Source: Gemmatimonas sp.
GTDB taxonomy: Bacteria > Gemmatimonadota > Gemmatimonadetes > Longimicrobiales > Longimicrobiaceae
DNA length: 64,000 bases
Reading direction: 5' to 3'
Assembly: GCA_009380025.1 (NCBI GenBank)
Contig: WHSP01000003.1
Coordinates: forward strand, 1-64,000
In this document: piece after piece, positions 40,331-52,244 of the stretch
Numbering within the stretch: position 1 is the first letter of the stretch
Layout: every line of letters starts with the position of its first letter
Translations under genes and position numbers: made by a program
Notes under the pieces: model-generated
Seen by the model: only the letters and a program-made list of their open reading frames with translations
What the model was told of the DNA's origin: nothing
Database searches by the model: none

Positions 40331-41832
40331 ACCCTCTTTCTCATCCGAGCGGAGAGGATGCCCAGCTGATCTCGGTACTTCGCTACGGTTCGACGGGCGA
40401 TCTGGATGCCCTCTTTCTTCAGGATGTTCACGATCGCCTGGTCCGTGAGTGGCTTCGCTGGGTTCTCTTCCGACACAAGTTTCTGGATCTGTGCCTTGAT
40501 GCCACGGGCCGAAACTTCTTCACCCGACGTGGTCGAGAGTCCCGAAGAGAAGAAGAACTTCAGGGGAAGCACACCGCGTGGCGTCTGGACGAACTTCTCG
40601 TTCGTCACTCGGGAGACGGTCGACTCGTGCATGTCGATCACCTCGGCGACCTCTCTCAAGGTCAGCGGCTTCAGGTACTGCACGCCCTTCTCGAAGAAAT
40701 CCCGCTGTCGATCGACGATGAAGTTCATCACCTTGAGCATCGTCTGGCGGCGCTGCTCGATCGCCTGGATCATCCAGTTGGCGGAGTTGAGCTTGTTGGA
40801 GATGAACTCCTTGTTCTCGCCGGCGAACTTCTTCTTGTCTTTCGCGATCTCGCGGTAGGTACGGGAAAGCTTCAGGCGCGGGAGGTTCGTGTCGTTCAGG
40901 AAGACCAGGTAGTCTTCGCCGACCTTGTCGACGACGAGGTCGGGGGTGATGTAGTTGTCCCCGTGGTTCCCGTACTTGAGGCCTGGCTTGGGATCGAGCC
41001 TCGCGATCTCGTCCGCGGCGTCCTGAACGTCTCGCGGAGTGATGGAGAGATCCTTGGAGATCTCGGACCACCGATGGTTGATGAGCTGATCGAAGTAGTC
41101 TCGCGTGATGCGGAAACAGAGTCGGTTCTCGAGCATTTCCTCGAACTCGCTCGGTTCCAGATCGGCGACTCCATTGCTCGCGGCAAGCTCCTGCGTGATC
41201 TCATCGCGCAGCTGAAGGAGGATGCACTCGCGGAGATCCCGCGCTGCGATCCCCGGGGGATCGAAGCCCTGGATCGTGGCGAGCATCCTCTCCGCATCTT
41301 CGAACGTATAGGGCGCGCGCTCGCGCGCGGTTTCTCCCCAATCGCCCCCATGCTCGAGCAGGAACTCGTTGAGAGAGCGAACGACCTCCTCGAGGGGGCA
41401 TTCGAGGTACCCCTCGTCGCTGATGTTGCCGATGATCTCTTCGCCGAGCAGGAGCTCTCGAGCCGACAGACGGAGTAGGGTGAGCTGATCGTGAAGGTGG
41501 TCGGCAAGATCGCGGGTGGCCACCGAAACCGGCTCGAAGTACTCCCGCTCCTCGTACTCCTCCCTGCGGCCTCCGGTCTCGAACCCGTTGAGGAGAATCT
41601 CTTCCCAATCGATCTCCTCCTCGTCGGTCTCCTTCTCGGTCTCGGCCTCGACCGGCTCCTCGATCGCGTCCTCCGCCATTTCGAGGAACGGGTTGTTCAG
41701 GAGCTCCTGTTTGAGGTGCTGCTGCAGGTCGAGCAGGGGCATATAGAGAAGATCCATCGCCTGGTACAGGCGAGGGTTGATCTTCATCTCCTGCTTGAGC
41801 TGCGTTCCCTGGTATAGGCCCGTCTTCATCAA
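40327..41832 (-). CDS. rpoN: RNA polymerase sigma-54 factor
   Basis: MMKTGLYQGTQLKQEMKINPRLYQAMDLL region I, ADEIARLDPKPGLKYG, VIDMHESTVSRVTNEKFVQTPRGVLPLKFFFSS, RpoN box ARRTVAKYRDQLGI. Confidence 0.96.
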   Translation of the reverse strand: MMKTGLYQGTQLKQEMKINPRLYQAMDLLYMPLLDLQQHLKQELLNNPFLEMAEDAIEEPVEAETEKETDEEEIDWEEILLNGFETGGRREEYEEREYFEPVSVATRDLADHLHDQLTLLRLSARELLLGEEIIGNISDEGYLECPLEEVVRSLNEFLLEHGGDWGETARERAPYTFEDAERMLATIQGFDPPGIAARDLRECILLQLRDEITQELAASNGVADLEPSEFEEMLENRLCFRITRDYFDQLINHRWSEISKDLSITPRDVQDAADEIARLDPKPGLKYGNHGDNYITPDLVVDKVGEDYLVFLNDTNLPRLKLSRTYREIAKDKKKFAGENKEFISNKLNSANWMIQAIEQRRQTMLKVMNFIVDRQRDFFEKGVQYLKPLTLREVAEVIDMHESTVSRVTNEKFVQTPRGVLPLKFFFSSGLSTTSGEEVSARGIKAQIQKLVSEENPAKPLTDQAIVNILKKEGIQIARRTVAKYRDQLGILSARMRKRV

Positions 41833-41841
41833 GGTATTTCC

Positions 41842-42675
41842 TTACTCAGGATAGGTATATCGCTGACGCATACGGGCGGTGAGCGTCGGGCCGAGATAGA
41901 TCTCGGCGACCTCATCATTCCATACTAGTTCAGAAACCGTTCCAGAGACTCGGACCCTGCCATCGTACATGATGTAGGCTCGATCGACGATATCCAGAGT
42001 CTGCTCGACGTTGTGGTCGCTAATGAGGACGCCGATGTTCCTTCGCTTCAGGTCCGACACGATCTGTTGGATGTCATGAACGGCGATCGGGTCGACTCCC
42101 GCAAAGGGCTCGTCGAGGAGCATGAACTTGGGCTGACCAACAAGCGCGCGGGTGATCTCGAGCCGCCGCCGCTCTCCGCCCGAAAGGGCGTATGCCTTCG
42201 ATTCCCGCAAGTGCTTGATCCCCAGCTCATCCAGCAGCACCTCCAATCGACCATGCTGCTCTTTCTTCGTGAGGCCCAGCATCTGAAGGATCGCGAGCAC
42301 GTTCTGTTCGACCGTAAGCTTCCGGAATACCGACGGCTCCTGGGCGAGGTAGCCGATACCCTTTCGGGCGCGCTGGTACATCGGAACACCGGTCACGTCT
42401 TCATCGTTGAGGAGCACCCGTCCGCTGTCCGGCGCGATGAGGCCGACCATCATGTAGAACGTAGTCGTCTTCCCCGCCCCGTTCGGCCCGAGAAGCCCGA
42501 CGATTTCTCCCTGGGTGAGACGAATCGCCACATCGTTCACGACCCGCCGCTTACGATAGATCTTCACCAGCCCCGAGGCCTCGAGCGTCGAGTTCCCCGG
42601 AACCATCCGGCGAGCCGCCGGAACGACATTGCTCGCCGCTCCGTCGCGCGTTCCGGGGAGCTCAGCCTCGAGCAT
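41842..42675 (-). CDS. lptB: LPS export ABC transporter ATP-binding protein LptB
   Basis: [77 protein letters not shown] 42675 within ORF 41842..42942. Confidence 0.95.
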   Translation of the reverse strand: MLEAELPGTRDGAASNVVPAARRMVPGNSTLEASGLVKIYRKRRVVNDVAIRLTQGEIVGLLGPNGAGKTTTFYMMVGLIAPDSGRVLLNDEDVTGVPMYQRARKGIGYLAQEPSVFRKLTVEQNVLAILQMLGLTKKEQHGRLEVLLDELGIKHLRESKAYALSGGERRRLEITRALVGQPKFMLLDEPFAGVDPIAVHDIQQIVSDLKRRNIGVLISDHNVEQTLDIVDRAYIMYDGRVRVSGTVSELVWNDEVAEIYLGPTLTARMRQRYTYPE

Positions 42676-44458
42676 TGTCACCTCCCCCTGCCGACGGCGG
42701 GTCGCCGTCCGCTGGCTGGATCTCGTCGGCAGCGTCAGGGCCGTCCGCAGCGTCGGGGTTGTCCGGAACGTCGGGGTTGTCCGGAACGTCGGGGTTTTCC
42801 GGAACATCGGGGTTGCCCGGAGCGTCGGGAGCGTCGGCGTCGTCCGGATCGTCAACGTCGTCCAGGGCGTCGGCGTCGTCCGTGGCAGGGTCGTCCTCCC
42901 CTGGCGGCAACGCCTCGAGAAAGACGCCCTGACGCAGGCCAACTACGTCGGCCACCTGTAGCTCACCCTCCGCCAACTCCAGCTCGATTCGATCACCGAC
43001 AAGGAAGTTGACATTCTTCCGGGCATCGGGGGTACCCCGTTGTTCCTCCGGGGTCATCCGATAGAGGGACTGCGCGGAGCCGAGGGCGACCAGACGGCGG
43101 ATCTCCACCGAGCGAGCTCCTGGTTCGTCGACCGGTCGGGGTTCCGGAACGGCGATCGAGTCGGGCTCGACCGCCTCGAAGTACCCGATAATCGTGTCCC
43201 CCGTGATCCAATCGCGAGCCAGAACTTCAGGTGTCGCGGCGGGTGGCGCGGCCACTGGGAGGCCGAGTGAATCCACGAGAACGGAATCGACCGCCAGGGT
43301 GTCAATCAAATCGACCGCCGGGATGTCAACCAAATCGACCGCCGGGATGTCAATCGAGTCGACCGCCGGGGTGTCAATCGAGTCGACCGTCGGGATGTCG
43401 ATCGTATCGACGGCCGGGATGTCAATCGAATCGATCGCCGGGGTGTCGATCGCATCGACGGCCGGGGTGGCGGCCGAATCGGCCGCTATGGTATCGATCG
43501 ACTCGCCCCGGGCGTTTCCGACTGCGAAGACCTGTTCAATCTCCTGGCTGGCGAACCTGGCATCGAGCGAATCAGCCAGGAGCCGGAACGTCTCGGACGC
43601 GGCGGTGGCTCTTACTCCAGTCGTATCGGAGGCAATGGTTGCGACCGCGCGCTGGATCGAGTCGTTGGCAAAGAAGAGCTGAAGGTCCGGTGCGTCGACT
43701 CGGAGATCCTCGCCCAAGAGCGCAGCGTCGGTCTGGGAATGGACGTGCTCGATCGAGCCCTCGACCATACGCGCCTGGACTATCTCACCCTCCAGCGTGA
43801 ATTCCTGGCTTAGCAGCCGCGCACTCTGCCGGAGCTCGAGATCCTCGGTGTCCGAATCATAGCGGGCCTCACCCGCCGTTGCCGTCAGGTCCGTACGGGT
43901 GATCAGGACGGCCCCGGTCGCGGTGAGGTCATTCTGTCCGATGATCAGTACTCGATCGGCAACCAGGTTGAGTGGTTCCCCGTCGGACGTGGAATCGCTC
44001 GGCTGCAAGACCAGGGTCGGCCGCTGCCCTGCGTTCACCTGTGACAGAGGCCGCTCGTCGGTAGCCCGGAAGTACTCCAGCTCCGGACCCTCCAGTGTCG
44101 AGCCCTCTTCTTGATTCGTGAAAATGACGTTGCCGGTGGCATAGAGTCGACCGATCTCGGCGTTGTACGTCGCGTCGTCACTCGTCAACGACTGGATCGT
44201 ATCCTGAAAGAAGACGTCGCCGTGCAGCTCGAGATCACGAAGCGCGCGGCTGATCTCACCGGAGTTCGCCCTCAGCTGGGCTCCATCGGTGCAATTGACG
44301 GTGAAAGGATCGTGCGAGATCACCACCGTATCGCCGCCAACCACGGTCTGCGTCGTCCGCCCCGGTGCGTCGTACGCGCACGAGCGTTCCTGCGCCGACA
44401 CCACCCCAGGCAGCGCGGACAGAAGCACGAGCAGGCGAGCGGCGCGGTAGATCATCAA
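42662..44458 (-). CDS. OstA/LptA-like protein with extended repetitive Asp-rich C-terminal region
   Basis: Signal peptide; [14 protein letters not shown]-type OstA repeats ([31 protein letters not shown]); located between lptB and lptC. Confidence 0.8.
   Translation of the reverse strand: MMIYRAARLLVLLSALPGVVSAQERSCAYDAPGRTTQTVVGGDTVVISHDPFTVNCTDGAQLRANSGEISRALRDLELHGDVFFQDTIQSLTSDDATYNAEIGRLYATGNVIFTNQEEGSTLEGPELEYFRATDERPLSQVNAGQRPTLVLQPSDSTSDGEPLNLVADRVLIIGQNDLTATGAVLITRTDLTATAGEARYDSDTEDLELRQSARLLSQEFTLEGEIVQARMVEGSIEHVHSQTDAALLGEDLRVDAPDLQLFFANDSIQRAVATIASDTTGVRATAASETFRLLADSLDARFASQEIEQVFAVGNARGESIDTIAADSAATPAVDAIDTPAIDSIDIPAVDTIDIPTVDSIDTPAVDSIDIPAVDLVDIPAVDLIDTLAVDSVLVDSLGLPVAAPPAATPEVLARDWITGDTIIGYFEAVEPDSIAVPEPRPVDEPGARSVEIRRLVALGSAQSLYRMTPEEQRGTPDARKNVNFLVGDRIELELAEGELQVADVVGLRQGVFLEALPPGEDDPATDDADALDDVDDPDDADAPDAPGNPDVPENPDVPDNPDVPDNPDAADGPDAADEIQPADGDPPSAGGGDNARG
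42752..42823. repeat. 18-bp tandem repeat, about 4 copies, in the lptA-like gene
   Basis: gtcggggttgtccggaac x2, gtcggggttttccggaac, atcggggttgcccggagc; encodes NPDVPD-type hexapeptides. Confidence 0.9.
43299..43487. repeat. 24-bp tandem repeat, about 8 copies, in the lptA-like gene
   Basis: (a/g)tgtcaatc(g/a)a(a/g)tcgaccgccggg units; encodes AVDSIDIP-type octapeptides; last unit shortened to 21 nt. Confidence 0.92.
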
Positions 44459-45009
44459 AACGGCACGTCACCGGATTCTCCGACGATCGCTTCGGTCTGG
44501 GCGCCCATGACCTCCCACGTCCGGAACTGCGTATCGGAGCGGAAGCTCGTACCGCGGCTCACTCGCCCGCCCTCGTAGAGCGTGAAGGGCCGGTTCGATG
44601 AGAGGCTATCGGTCCGCACATCGTAGATGAGTTGCTCTGTTTCGAGCCGTCGCTCGCCGTTGACTCCCTCGGCGATGAGCACGACGTCTTCACGCGCCAC
44701 GAAGCGGCCCGTCTCCATGTTGTAGTCCCCCAGCTTGGACGTGAGCTCGCCTGCCTCGGCGCCGGTTTCGCTATAGAACGTCACCCGTACTCCGCGGAGG
44801 TCGAACGTACGCTCCGAGTCGTAGATGTACGCGGTGTCGCTCCTCAGGTCCGCGGAGCGAACCCCATCCTTCGTGATGACGTGCCGGATGCTGTCAGCGA
44901 CTTTGTCGGCGGGCAGATCGAACGCCTCGGATGTCGCGGATGGCGTCGTGGCCTCGCGACCACAGCCGGCGGCCAGCACCGCCACCAAGGGAAGTACGAG
45001 CCAGCGCAT
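44455..45009 (-). CDS. lptC: LPS export ABC transporter periplasmic protein LptC (lipoprotein)
   Basis: Lipobox-like LAAGC; SDTAYIYDSERTFDLRGVRVTFYSETGAEAGELTSKLGDYNMETGRFVAREDVVL; adjacent to the lptA-like gene. Confidence 0.87.
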   Translation of the reverse strand: MRWLVLPLVAVLAAGCGREATTPSATSEAFDLPADKVADSIRHVITKDGVRSADLRSDTAYIYDSERTFDLRGVRVTFYSETGAEAGELTSKLGDYNMETGRFVAREDVVLIAEGVNGERRLETEQLIYDVRTDSLSSNRPFTLYEGGRVSRGTSFRSDTQFRTWEVMGAQTEAIVGESGDVPF

Positions 45010-45012
45010 CGT

Positions 45013-46068
45013 CTAGACCGCTCCCGCCCGCATCAGGTCGTGAAGGTGTACCATTCCTACCAATCGTCTATCGTCATCGAGAACGGGCATCGCCATGATC
45101 CCGAAACGCTCCATCGTTCCCACCGCGGCTGCGCCGAGCTCGTCCGCGATCGTGGTTTTCGGTTCCCGCGTCATCACATTGGTGACGGAAGTGTCGAAGA
45201 ACGTCTCCTGATGCTCCATCAACCGGGTCAGGTCGCCGGCCGTGACCACGCCCGAAAGCCGGCCGCTCTGGTCGGTGACGGCGACCGTCCCACGCTTCTC
45301 CGCCAGGAGCACGACGCACTCCCGCATCGTCGCCTCCGGCTGCAGGATCGGCAGGTCGTCGGTGATCATCACATCCCCGACCCGCAACAAGAGCCTTCGA
45401 CCAAGTGAGCCACCCGGGTGAAAACGAGCGAACTCCTCCGGACCGAACCCGCGCCGGCGAAGGAGCGAGAGAGCGAGCGCGTCGCCCATGACCATCGTAG
45501 CGGTCGTCGATGACGTTGGCGCGAGGTCGTGCGGGCACGCTTCCTCGTCCACGCCGCAATCGATCAAGAACGCCGCCTGTCTCCCCAGCATGGAGTCTCT
45601 ACGTCCTGTCATCGCAACGACTTGTACACCGGTACGGGAAAAGTATTCCGCCAGTCCCCGTAGCTCATCCGACTCGCCGCTCTTAGAGAGGAGGATGCCG
45701 ATGTCGTCCGGGCCGACGATTCCCAGATCCCCGTGCATCGCCTCCACGGGATGCAGAAAAGTCGCGGGGGTTCCCGTCGACGTGAGAGTCGCGGCGATCT
45801 TACGTCCCACGATTCCGGATTTCCCGATGCCGGACACGATAACGCGGCCGTGGGATGCGAGGATGGCCTCGACAGCTCCGACGAACCCCGCATCCAAGCG
45901 CCGGCCGAGCGCCGTCACCGCACTGGCTTCGGTTCGGATCACCCGATGAGCCTCCGCCAGAGTGTCGGCCTGCAGGGCGCTCAGCGAGGCAACCGCTTCA
46001 TCACGGGAGGCCGCGGTGGCGCTCACGCTGATCTCTCCGCGAGGTATGCGTCTACTCGGTCCGTCCAT
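45013..46068 (-). CDS. kdsD: Arabinose-5-phosphate isomerase (SIS + CBS pair)
   Basis: VIVSGIGKSGIVGRKIAATLTSTGTPATFLHPVEAMHGDLGIV; DLAPTSSTTATMVMGDALALSLLRRRGF; C-terminal CBS domains. Start may be internal (about 46023-46041). Confidence 0.93.
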   Translation of the reverse strand: MDGPSRRIPRGEISVSATAASRDEAVASLSALQADTLAEAHRVIRTEASAVTALGRRLDAGFVGAVEAILASHGRVIVSGIGKSGIVGRKIAATLTSTGTPATFLHPVEAMHGDLGIVGPDDIGILLSKSGESDELRGLAEYFSRTGVQVVAMTGRRDSMLGRQAAFLIDCGVDEEACPHDLAPTSSTTATMVMGDALALSLLRRRGFGPEEFARFHPGGSLGRRLLLRVGDVMITDDLPILQPEATMRECVVLLAEKRGTVAVTDQSGRLSGVVTAGDLTRLMEHQETFFDTSVTNVMTREPKTTIADELGAAAVGTMERFGIMAMPVLDDDRRLVGMVHLHDLMRAGAV

Positions 46069-46625
46069 TCTCCACGTGCACGCAACAGCAATTCAGCAAA
46101 CTCACGAATCGCCCCGGACCCTCCGGGGCGCCTGGATGTCCAACGCGCCACCGCCTTGACCTCGGGAGCCGCGTTGGCGACGGCCGCGGGCAAGGCGACC
46201 CTGCGCAAGACCGGTAAGTCTGGAAGGTCATCGCCGACGAACGCTGCTTCGCTCCAATCTACGCTCAGCCTTTCAAGGAGGCGGATCGCGATCGGTAGCT
46301 TTGCGGCCGTCGGATCTTGATGGCATTCGACGATCCCCAGCTCCTCCGCCCGAATTCGAACTGCACCCGATTCGCGACCGGTGATGATGGCCACCTCGAT
46401 CCCCGCCTCCCGTAGAAAGCGAATGCCGATGCCATCCATGATCTCGAACCGTTTGAGCTCGACCCGTTCCCCGTTGTCGGTCACACCGAGATAGATCCCG
46501 CCGTCGGTGAGCACGCCGTCCACGTCCAGCATCACGAGGCGAATTCGGCGCGCGAGCTCGATTTCCGCCGGCCCACGATTGTGAACATCACCCATGGGTG
46601 GCCGCCGGCGCGTGGCGAAGTGCAT
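46023..46625 (-). CDS. kdsC: KDO 8-phosphate phosphatase (HAD family)
   Basis: LVMLDVDGVLTDGGIYLG, FLREAGIEVAIITGRES, AAFVGDDLPDLPVLRRV. Start may be at 46595. Confidence 0.9.
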   Translation of the reverse strand: MHFATRRRPPMGDVHNRGPAEIELARRIRLVMLDVDGVLTDGGIYLGVTDNGERVELKRFEIMDGIGIRFLREAGIEVAIITGRESGAVRIRAEELGIVECHQDPTAAKLPIAIRLLERLSVDWSEAAFVGDDLPDLPVLRRVALPAAVANAAPEVKAVARWTSRRPGGSGAIREFAELLLRARGEWTDRVDAYLAERSA

Positions 46626-47412
46626 CGTGGATGGCGAGAACCTCCTCCAGCAGCGGCCGAAGCGACCCCAGCGGTAGCATGGTTGTCGCGTCAGACGGTG
46701 CCGTTCGCGGCTGTGGATGCACTTCCAGAAAGAGCCCGTCCGCTCCGGCGGCCACCGCTGCCCGAACCAGCGGAGGAGTGAACTCCGGCTGCCCTCCGCT
46801 CACGCCAGCGCCCTCTCCGGGGCGCTGCACCGAGTGGGTCCCGTCGAAGAGGATCGGGCCGTCGCATACCGCCCTGAGGGCGACGAAGCTTCGCATGTCG
46901 ACGACGAGGTTTCCGTAGCCGAAGAAGGTGCCCCGCTCCGTGACGGCAACACCCGCAGCGCCGGAACCCAGCGCCTTCCGCACCGCGCCGTCCATCTCGG
47001 TTGGGCCCATCCACTGTCCCTTCTTGATGTTGACAGGGCGGCCGGTCGCTCCCGCCGCGGCGAGGAGATCGGTCTGGCGGCAGAGGAAGGCCGGCACCTG
47101 CAAAACGTCTACGACCTCGGCGGCCGCCGCGCACTGCGAGACTTCGTGGACGTCGGTCAGTAACGGCAGGCCCGAATGCTCGCGAATTCTGGCGAGCCCC
47201 TTCAAGCCCTCGAGGAGTCCGGGTCCCCGGGGCGAATCGGCAGACGAGCGATTCGCCTTGTCGAACGAGGCTTTGAAGACGATAGGCAGCCTCAACTCGG
47301 CAGCGATGCTCGCGAGCGCTTCCGCGATCTGAAGGTTCAGGCGGTCGTCCTCGAGAACGCAGGGCCCCGCGATGAGGAAGAACGGCCCGCCCGGCCGGAA
47401 GAGATCGCTCAT
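46588..47412 (-). CDS. kdsA: 3-deoxy-8-phosphooctulonate (KDO-8-P) synthase
   Basis: FFLIAGPCVLEDD, IVFKASFDKANRSS, PLLTDVHEVSQC, LQVPAFLCRQTDLLAAAG, NIKKGQWM. ATG 47412. Confidence 0.95.
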   Translation of the reverse strand: MSDLFRPGGPFFLIAGPCVLEDDRLNLQIAEALASIAAELRLPIVFKASFDKANRSSADSPRGPGLLEGLKGLARIREHSGLPLLTDVHEVSQCAAAAEVVDVLQVPAFLCRQTDLLAAAGATGRPVNIKKGQWMGPTEMDGAVRKALGSGAAGVAVTERGTFFGYGNLVVDMRSFVALRAVCDGPILFDGTHSVQRPGEGAGVSGGQPEFTPPLVRAAVAAGADGLFLEVHPQPRTAPSDATTMLPLGSLRPLLEEVLAIHDALRHAPAATHG

Positions 47413-47506
47413 GGCTTTCGACGCGCACTGGCCGGTCGGTGTACCCCGTTCGGCCAACGGAGTGTTCCGCTCGGAGGGATTGGACGCCTCAGATCGGGAT
47501 CGGGCG

Positions 47507-49216
<1,710 letters not shown>

Positions 49217-49295
49217 TTATCCTTCACGTTCTCCGATCGCACTGTTCAGCGCCATCTCCTCGGCCCACCGATCGGCCCCGTACGTTGCTTCATTT

Positions 49296-50051
49296 TCAAC
49301 TCGCCCTCAGCCGTTCCTCTGCCTTCTCGGCGTCTTCGAGCGTGTCCACGCCGCCAACTCCACCCCGCGCTACCGCGACACCGATCCGCATGCCCCCAGC
49401 GAGCGGCCGCAACTGCTCCAGCCGCTCGACCCGCTCCAACTCGCCCTCGGGCAGTTCGACCCAACGCTGTAACGAACGCGCCTCGTACGCGTAGATCCCT
49501 ATGTGCCGGAGAAACAATTCGCTAGCGAAATCGGCAGCTGCAGGCTCCGCATCTCGCGCGTGCGGAATTGGGGACCGCGAAAAGTAGAGAGCCCCACCAT
49601 CCCTTCCCCGTACCACCTTCACCACCGACGCCGACCGCAACTCCTCGCGACTCTCGATCGGCGAGGCCACCGTGCCGACTTCCCACCCTTCCCTCACCAG
49701 GCCTATCGCTTCGGCAAGGTGCGCCGGATCGACGAACGGTTCGTCACCCTGCACGTTCACCACAATCGGATAACCCCGATATCTCAGACGCCTTGCCACT
49801 TCAGCCACTCGATCCGTACCCGAAGGGTGATCCCTCGACGTGAGCTCGACCTGCGCACCGATCGACCGGCCGTGCTCCGCTATCTCCTCACTATCCGTGG
49901 CGATGACGACAAGGTCGAACTGCGGGCATGCGATCACGCGTCGCCATACCCACTCGACAAGGGGGCGGCCGGCGATCAAGTGAAGAGGCTTTCGTGGGAG
50001 GCGAGTGGACCCGAGCCGGGCGGGAATCACCGCCAGGGCAGCCCCGTTCAC
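49296..50051 (-). CDS. kdsB: 3-deoxy-manno-octulosonate cytidylyltransferase
   Basis: VIPARLGSTRLPRKPLHLIAGRPLVEWVWRR, GTDRVAEVARRL, VVNVQGDEPFVDP. Confidence 0.95.
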   Translation of the reverse strand: MNGAALAVIPARLGSTRLPRKPLHLIAGRPLVEWVWRRVIACPQFDLVVIATDSEEIAEHGRSIGAQVELTSRDHPSGTDRVAEVARRLRYRGYPIVVNVQGDEPFVDPAHLAEAIGLVREGWEVGTVASPIESREELRSASVVKVVRGRDGGALYFSRSPIPHARDAEPAAADFASELFLRHIGIYAYEARSLQRWVELPEGELERVERLEQLRPLAGGMRIGVAVARGGVGGVDTLEDAEKAEERLRAS

Positions 50052-50127
50052 GATGTCTGCGGGGCGGAGAGGCAGGCCAAAGATGCAATATTCACGCCAG
50101 AGAATCTAGCGCGCCGCTTGCCGTTTG

Positions 50128-51636
50128 TCAAAACAACGGACCAAGACCCAGCGGGATCTGAGCGCCGAGATGGACTTCGGGATCGAGCGGTCGGTCGTCG
50201 GGATTGACATAGACCATGAGATCGACGATTCCGAGGCGAAGGCCAGCACCGAGGTTTTGTGCGATGCGGGGCATCCTCGTGCCGGTCCGCCAGGCCATGC
50301 CGGCGGCATGAAGCAGGCGGATCGACGGGGAGCCAAAGATCGGCAGCCGAACGGCGGGGACCGGAACTAGATAGTTCGATTCGACGAACAGGACGTGGTC
50401 TCCCCGGTACTCGGCAACTTCGTGTGCCGGCAGTGTTCCAGGCCCGCCGACGAAGCTCCAGCGCTGCAACGGCACCTCGCGACTCCCAATGGGAAGGAGG
50501 ACGTAGGCAGCGACCTGGATCTGATGCTGATACAGAGCTACCATGCTCCAGGTACCCGATGCCGTGAGCTGTGCGAACTGGAAGTCGCCGGGGTTCGGCG
50601 GGGCGAATTCGACGCCGACGCGACCGGCAAAGCTGGAGGTCTGACCCTGCCACCCGGCGTTGAAGCCACCGACCAGGGAGGCGAGAACGCCCTCATCGAT
50701 CGGGGGATTGAATCGCCAACCGTCGTCGCCTCCGAAGAGCGTCCAGGGGTCACCGGCGGCCAGGCTTCGATCGCGGGAAGCTCTCGCGGTGACGAATGGC
50801 GTGACGAACCCTTCTCCCGGGATCAGAGGCGGAGGAGGAGTCCGCGCGAGAGTGAGGGAGACCTCCGCCGATCGGAAGTAGTCGCGAACATCGGAGCGGA
50901 CCAGGATCGCGGCCAACGAGTTCTCGAGATCGCCTCGGATCCAATCATCGGTAGTGTACGTGGATCGCTGTGCCTGAGCGGTGACGAGGAGGCGCGAAAA
51001 TGGTCGAAGGGTGAGCCGAAGTCCCCCGTCGACCGTGTTGGGCTCGACGTTGTAGGCAATGGTTCCGCGAAGGGCGAATGCGGCCGTATCCCCTGAAGAC
51101 GCCAGTTCGGCGGACCATCGCAAGGACAGGCCATCGACGCGGTTGTACGTTGGCATCCCGAAGCCGAAGACGTTCGGGAGGCGGAAGACGGTTCGGGCAG
51201 GAGGAGGGCCGACGAGGGAAATGGTGCGTGAGGATCCGCTCGCTGCGATCTCGGTCTCGATGCCCGACTCCAGAGGGACGATGTCGCCGACCTCGGCCAT
51301 GCCCGAGGGGAAGATCTCCGAGTTCAGGCTAGCGATCGGGCCCGGCACCGAGGCGCCCGGTCGAATGAACAGCTCGCCTCGTACGACGGCAACCGTACCC
51401 TCGACTCGCCCTGCGATGGTCACCCGTGAGCCCAGCACGAGCAGATCAGAATCGATCTCCGCGCCGGCCGGAATTACGGTGTCGCGATCGACCAGGTGGT
51501 AGCTTCCGCGATCCAGAATGGAATCCAGGATGACGGCCGCGGCGTCGCCGGTGGCACCTTCGGTGACGATCTGAGCGGCCGCGGGGGTGGCGGCGACCTG
51601 CGCCAGGAGCAGAAGGATGGGGAGGTGCCGCACCAC
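50128..51636 (-). CDS. Putative outer-membrane beta-barrel protein with N-terminal bactofilin/polymer-forming-like segment
   Basis: Signal-like VVRHLPILLLLAQVAATPAAAQ; GAEIDSDLLVLGSRVTIAGRVEGTVAVVRGELFIRPGASVPGPI; remainder shows alternating-hydrophobicity barrel-like strands and ends in F. Start GTG 51636 (or 51633). Confidence 0.65.
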   Translation of the reverse strand: MVRHLPILLLLAQVAATPAAAQIVTEGATGDAAAVILDSILDRGSYHLVDRDTVIPAGAEIDSDLLVLGSRVTIAGRVEGTVAVVRGELFIRPGASVPGPIASLNSEIFPSGMAEVGDIVPLESGIETEIAASGSSRTISLVGPPPARTVFRLPNVFGFGMPTYNRVDGLSLRWSAELASSGDTAAFALRGTIAYNVEPNTVDGGLRLTLRPFSRLLVTAQAQRSTYTTDDWIRGDLENSLAAILVRSDVRDYFRSAEVSLTLARTPPPPLIPGEGFVTPFVTARASRDRSLAAGDPWTLFGGDDGWRFNPPIDEGVLASLVGGFNAGWQGQTSSFAGRVGVEFAPPNPGDFQFAQLTASGTWSMVALYQHQIQVAAYVLLPIGSREVPLQRWSFVGGPGTLPAHEVAEYRGDHVLFVESNYLVPVPAVRLPIFGSPSIRLLHAAGMAWRTGTRMPRIAQNLGAGLRLGIVDLMVYVNPDDRPLDPEVHLGAQIPLGLGPLF

Positions 51637-51637
51637 C

Positions 51638-52216
51638 TCAGACCGAGTCGAGGAAGTTGCGCAGGAGATCGAGACCGTGCTCGCTCGCGATGGATTCCGG
51701 ATGAAACTGAACGCCCCAGACCGGGTGGCTACGATGCCGAACGGCCTGGATCTCGGTTTCGTGTCCAGGCTCGTCGGTATGGGCCACGACCTCGAGCTCG
51801 TCTGGCAGGGTGTCCGGGTCGATGACCAGCGAATGGTATCTTGCGACCGTGAACGGAGACGGAAGGTCCTCAAAGATTCCTTCTCCGTTGTGGCGTATGG
51901 GTGAGGTTTTCCCATGCATCAGGCGCTTGGCCCGAATGACCGCGCCGCCGTATGCCGTTCCGATCGCCTGATGGCCGAGGCAGACGCCGAGAATTGGAAC
52001 GTCCGAACCGAGCTCCTGGATCACGGCGACCGACACCCCTGCTTCCGCGGGTGTGCACGGGCCCGGGGAAATGACGATCGCCTCGGGCGCGAGGGCCCGA
52101 ATCTCCTCGGTCGAAACCTGGTCGTTCCGATGCACCTCGATGCGCGCGCCGAGCTCACCGAGGTACTGCACCAGGTTGAAGGTGAAGCTGTCGTAGTTGT
52201 CGATGACCAGAATCAT
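51638..52216 (-). CDS. Anthranilate / aminodeoxychorismate synthase glutaminase component
   Basis: [71 protein letters not shown]. TrpG versus PabA not resolved. Confidence 0.92.
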   Translation of the reverse strand: MILVIDNYDSFTFNLVQYLGELGARIEVHRNDQVSTEEIRALAPEAIVISPGPCTPAEAGVSVAVIQELGSDVPILGVCLGHQAIGTAYGGAVIRAKRLMHGKTSPIRHNGEGIFEDLPSPFTVARYHSLVIDPDTLPDELEVVAHTDEPGHETEIQAVRHRSHPVWGVQFHPESIASEHGLDLLRNFLDSV

Positions 52217-52244
52217 TGGCACTGCGCCCGAAGGCTGGGGTGAT

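Noticed and set aside
41311-41330. gggcgcgcgctcgcgcgcgg alternating GC tract (possible Z-DNA or palindrome)
   Set aside because: Lies in rpoN coding sequence and is explained by Arg/Ala codons at high GC.
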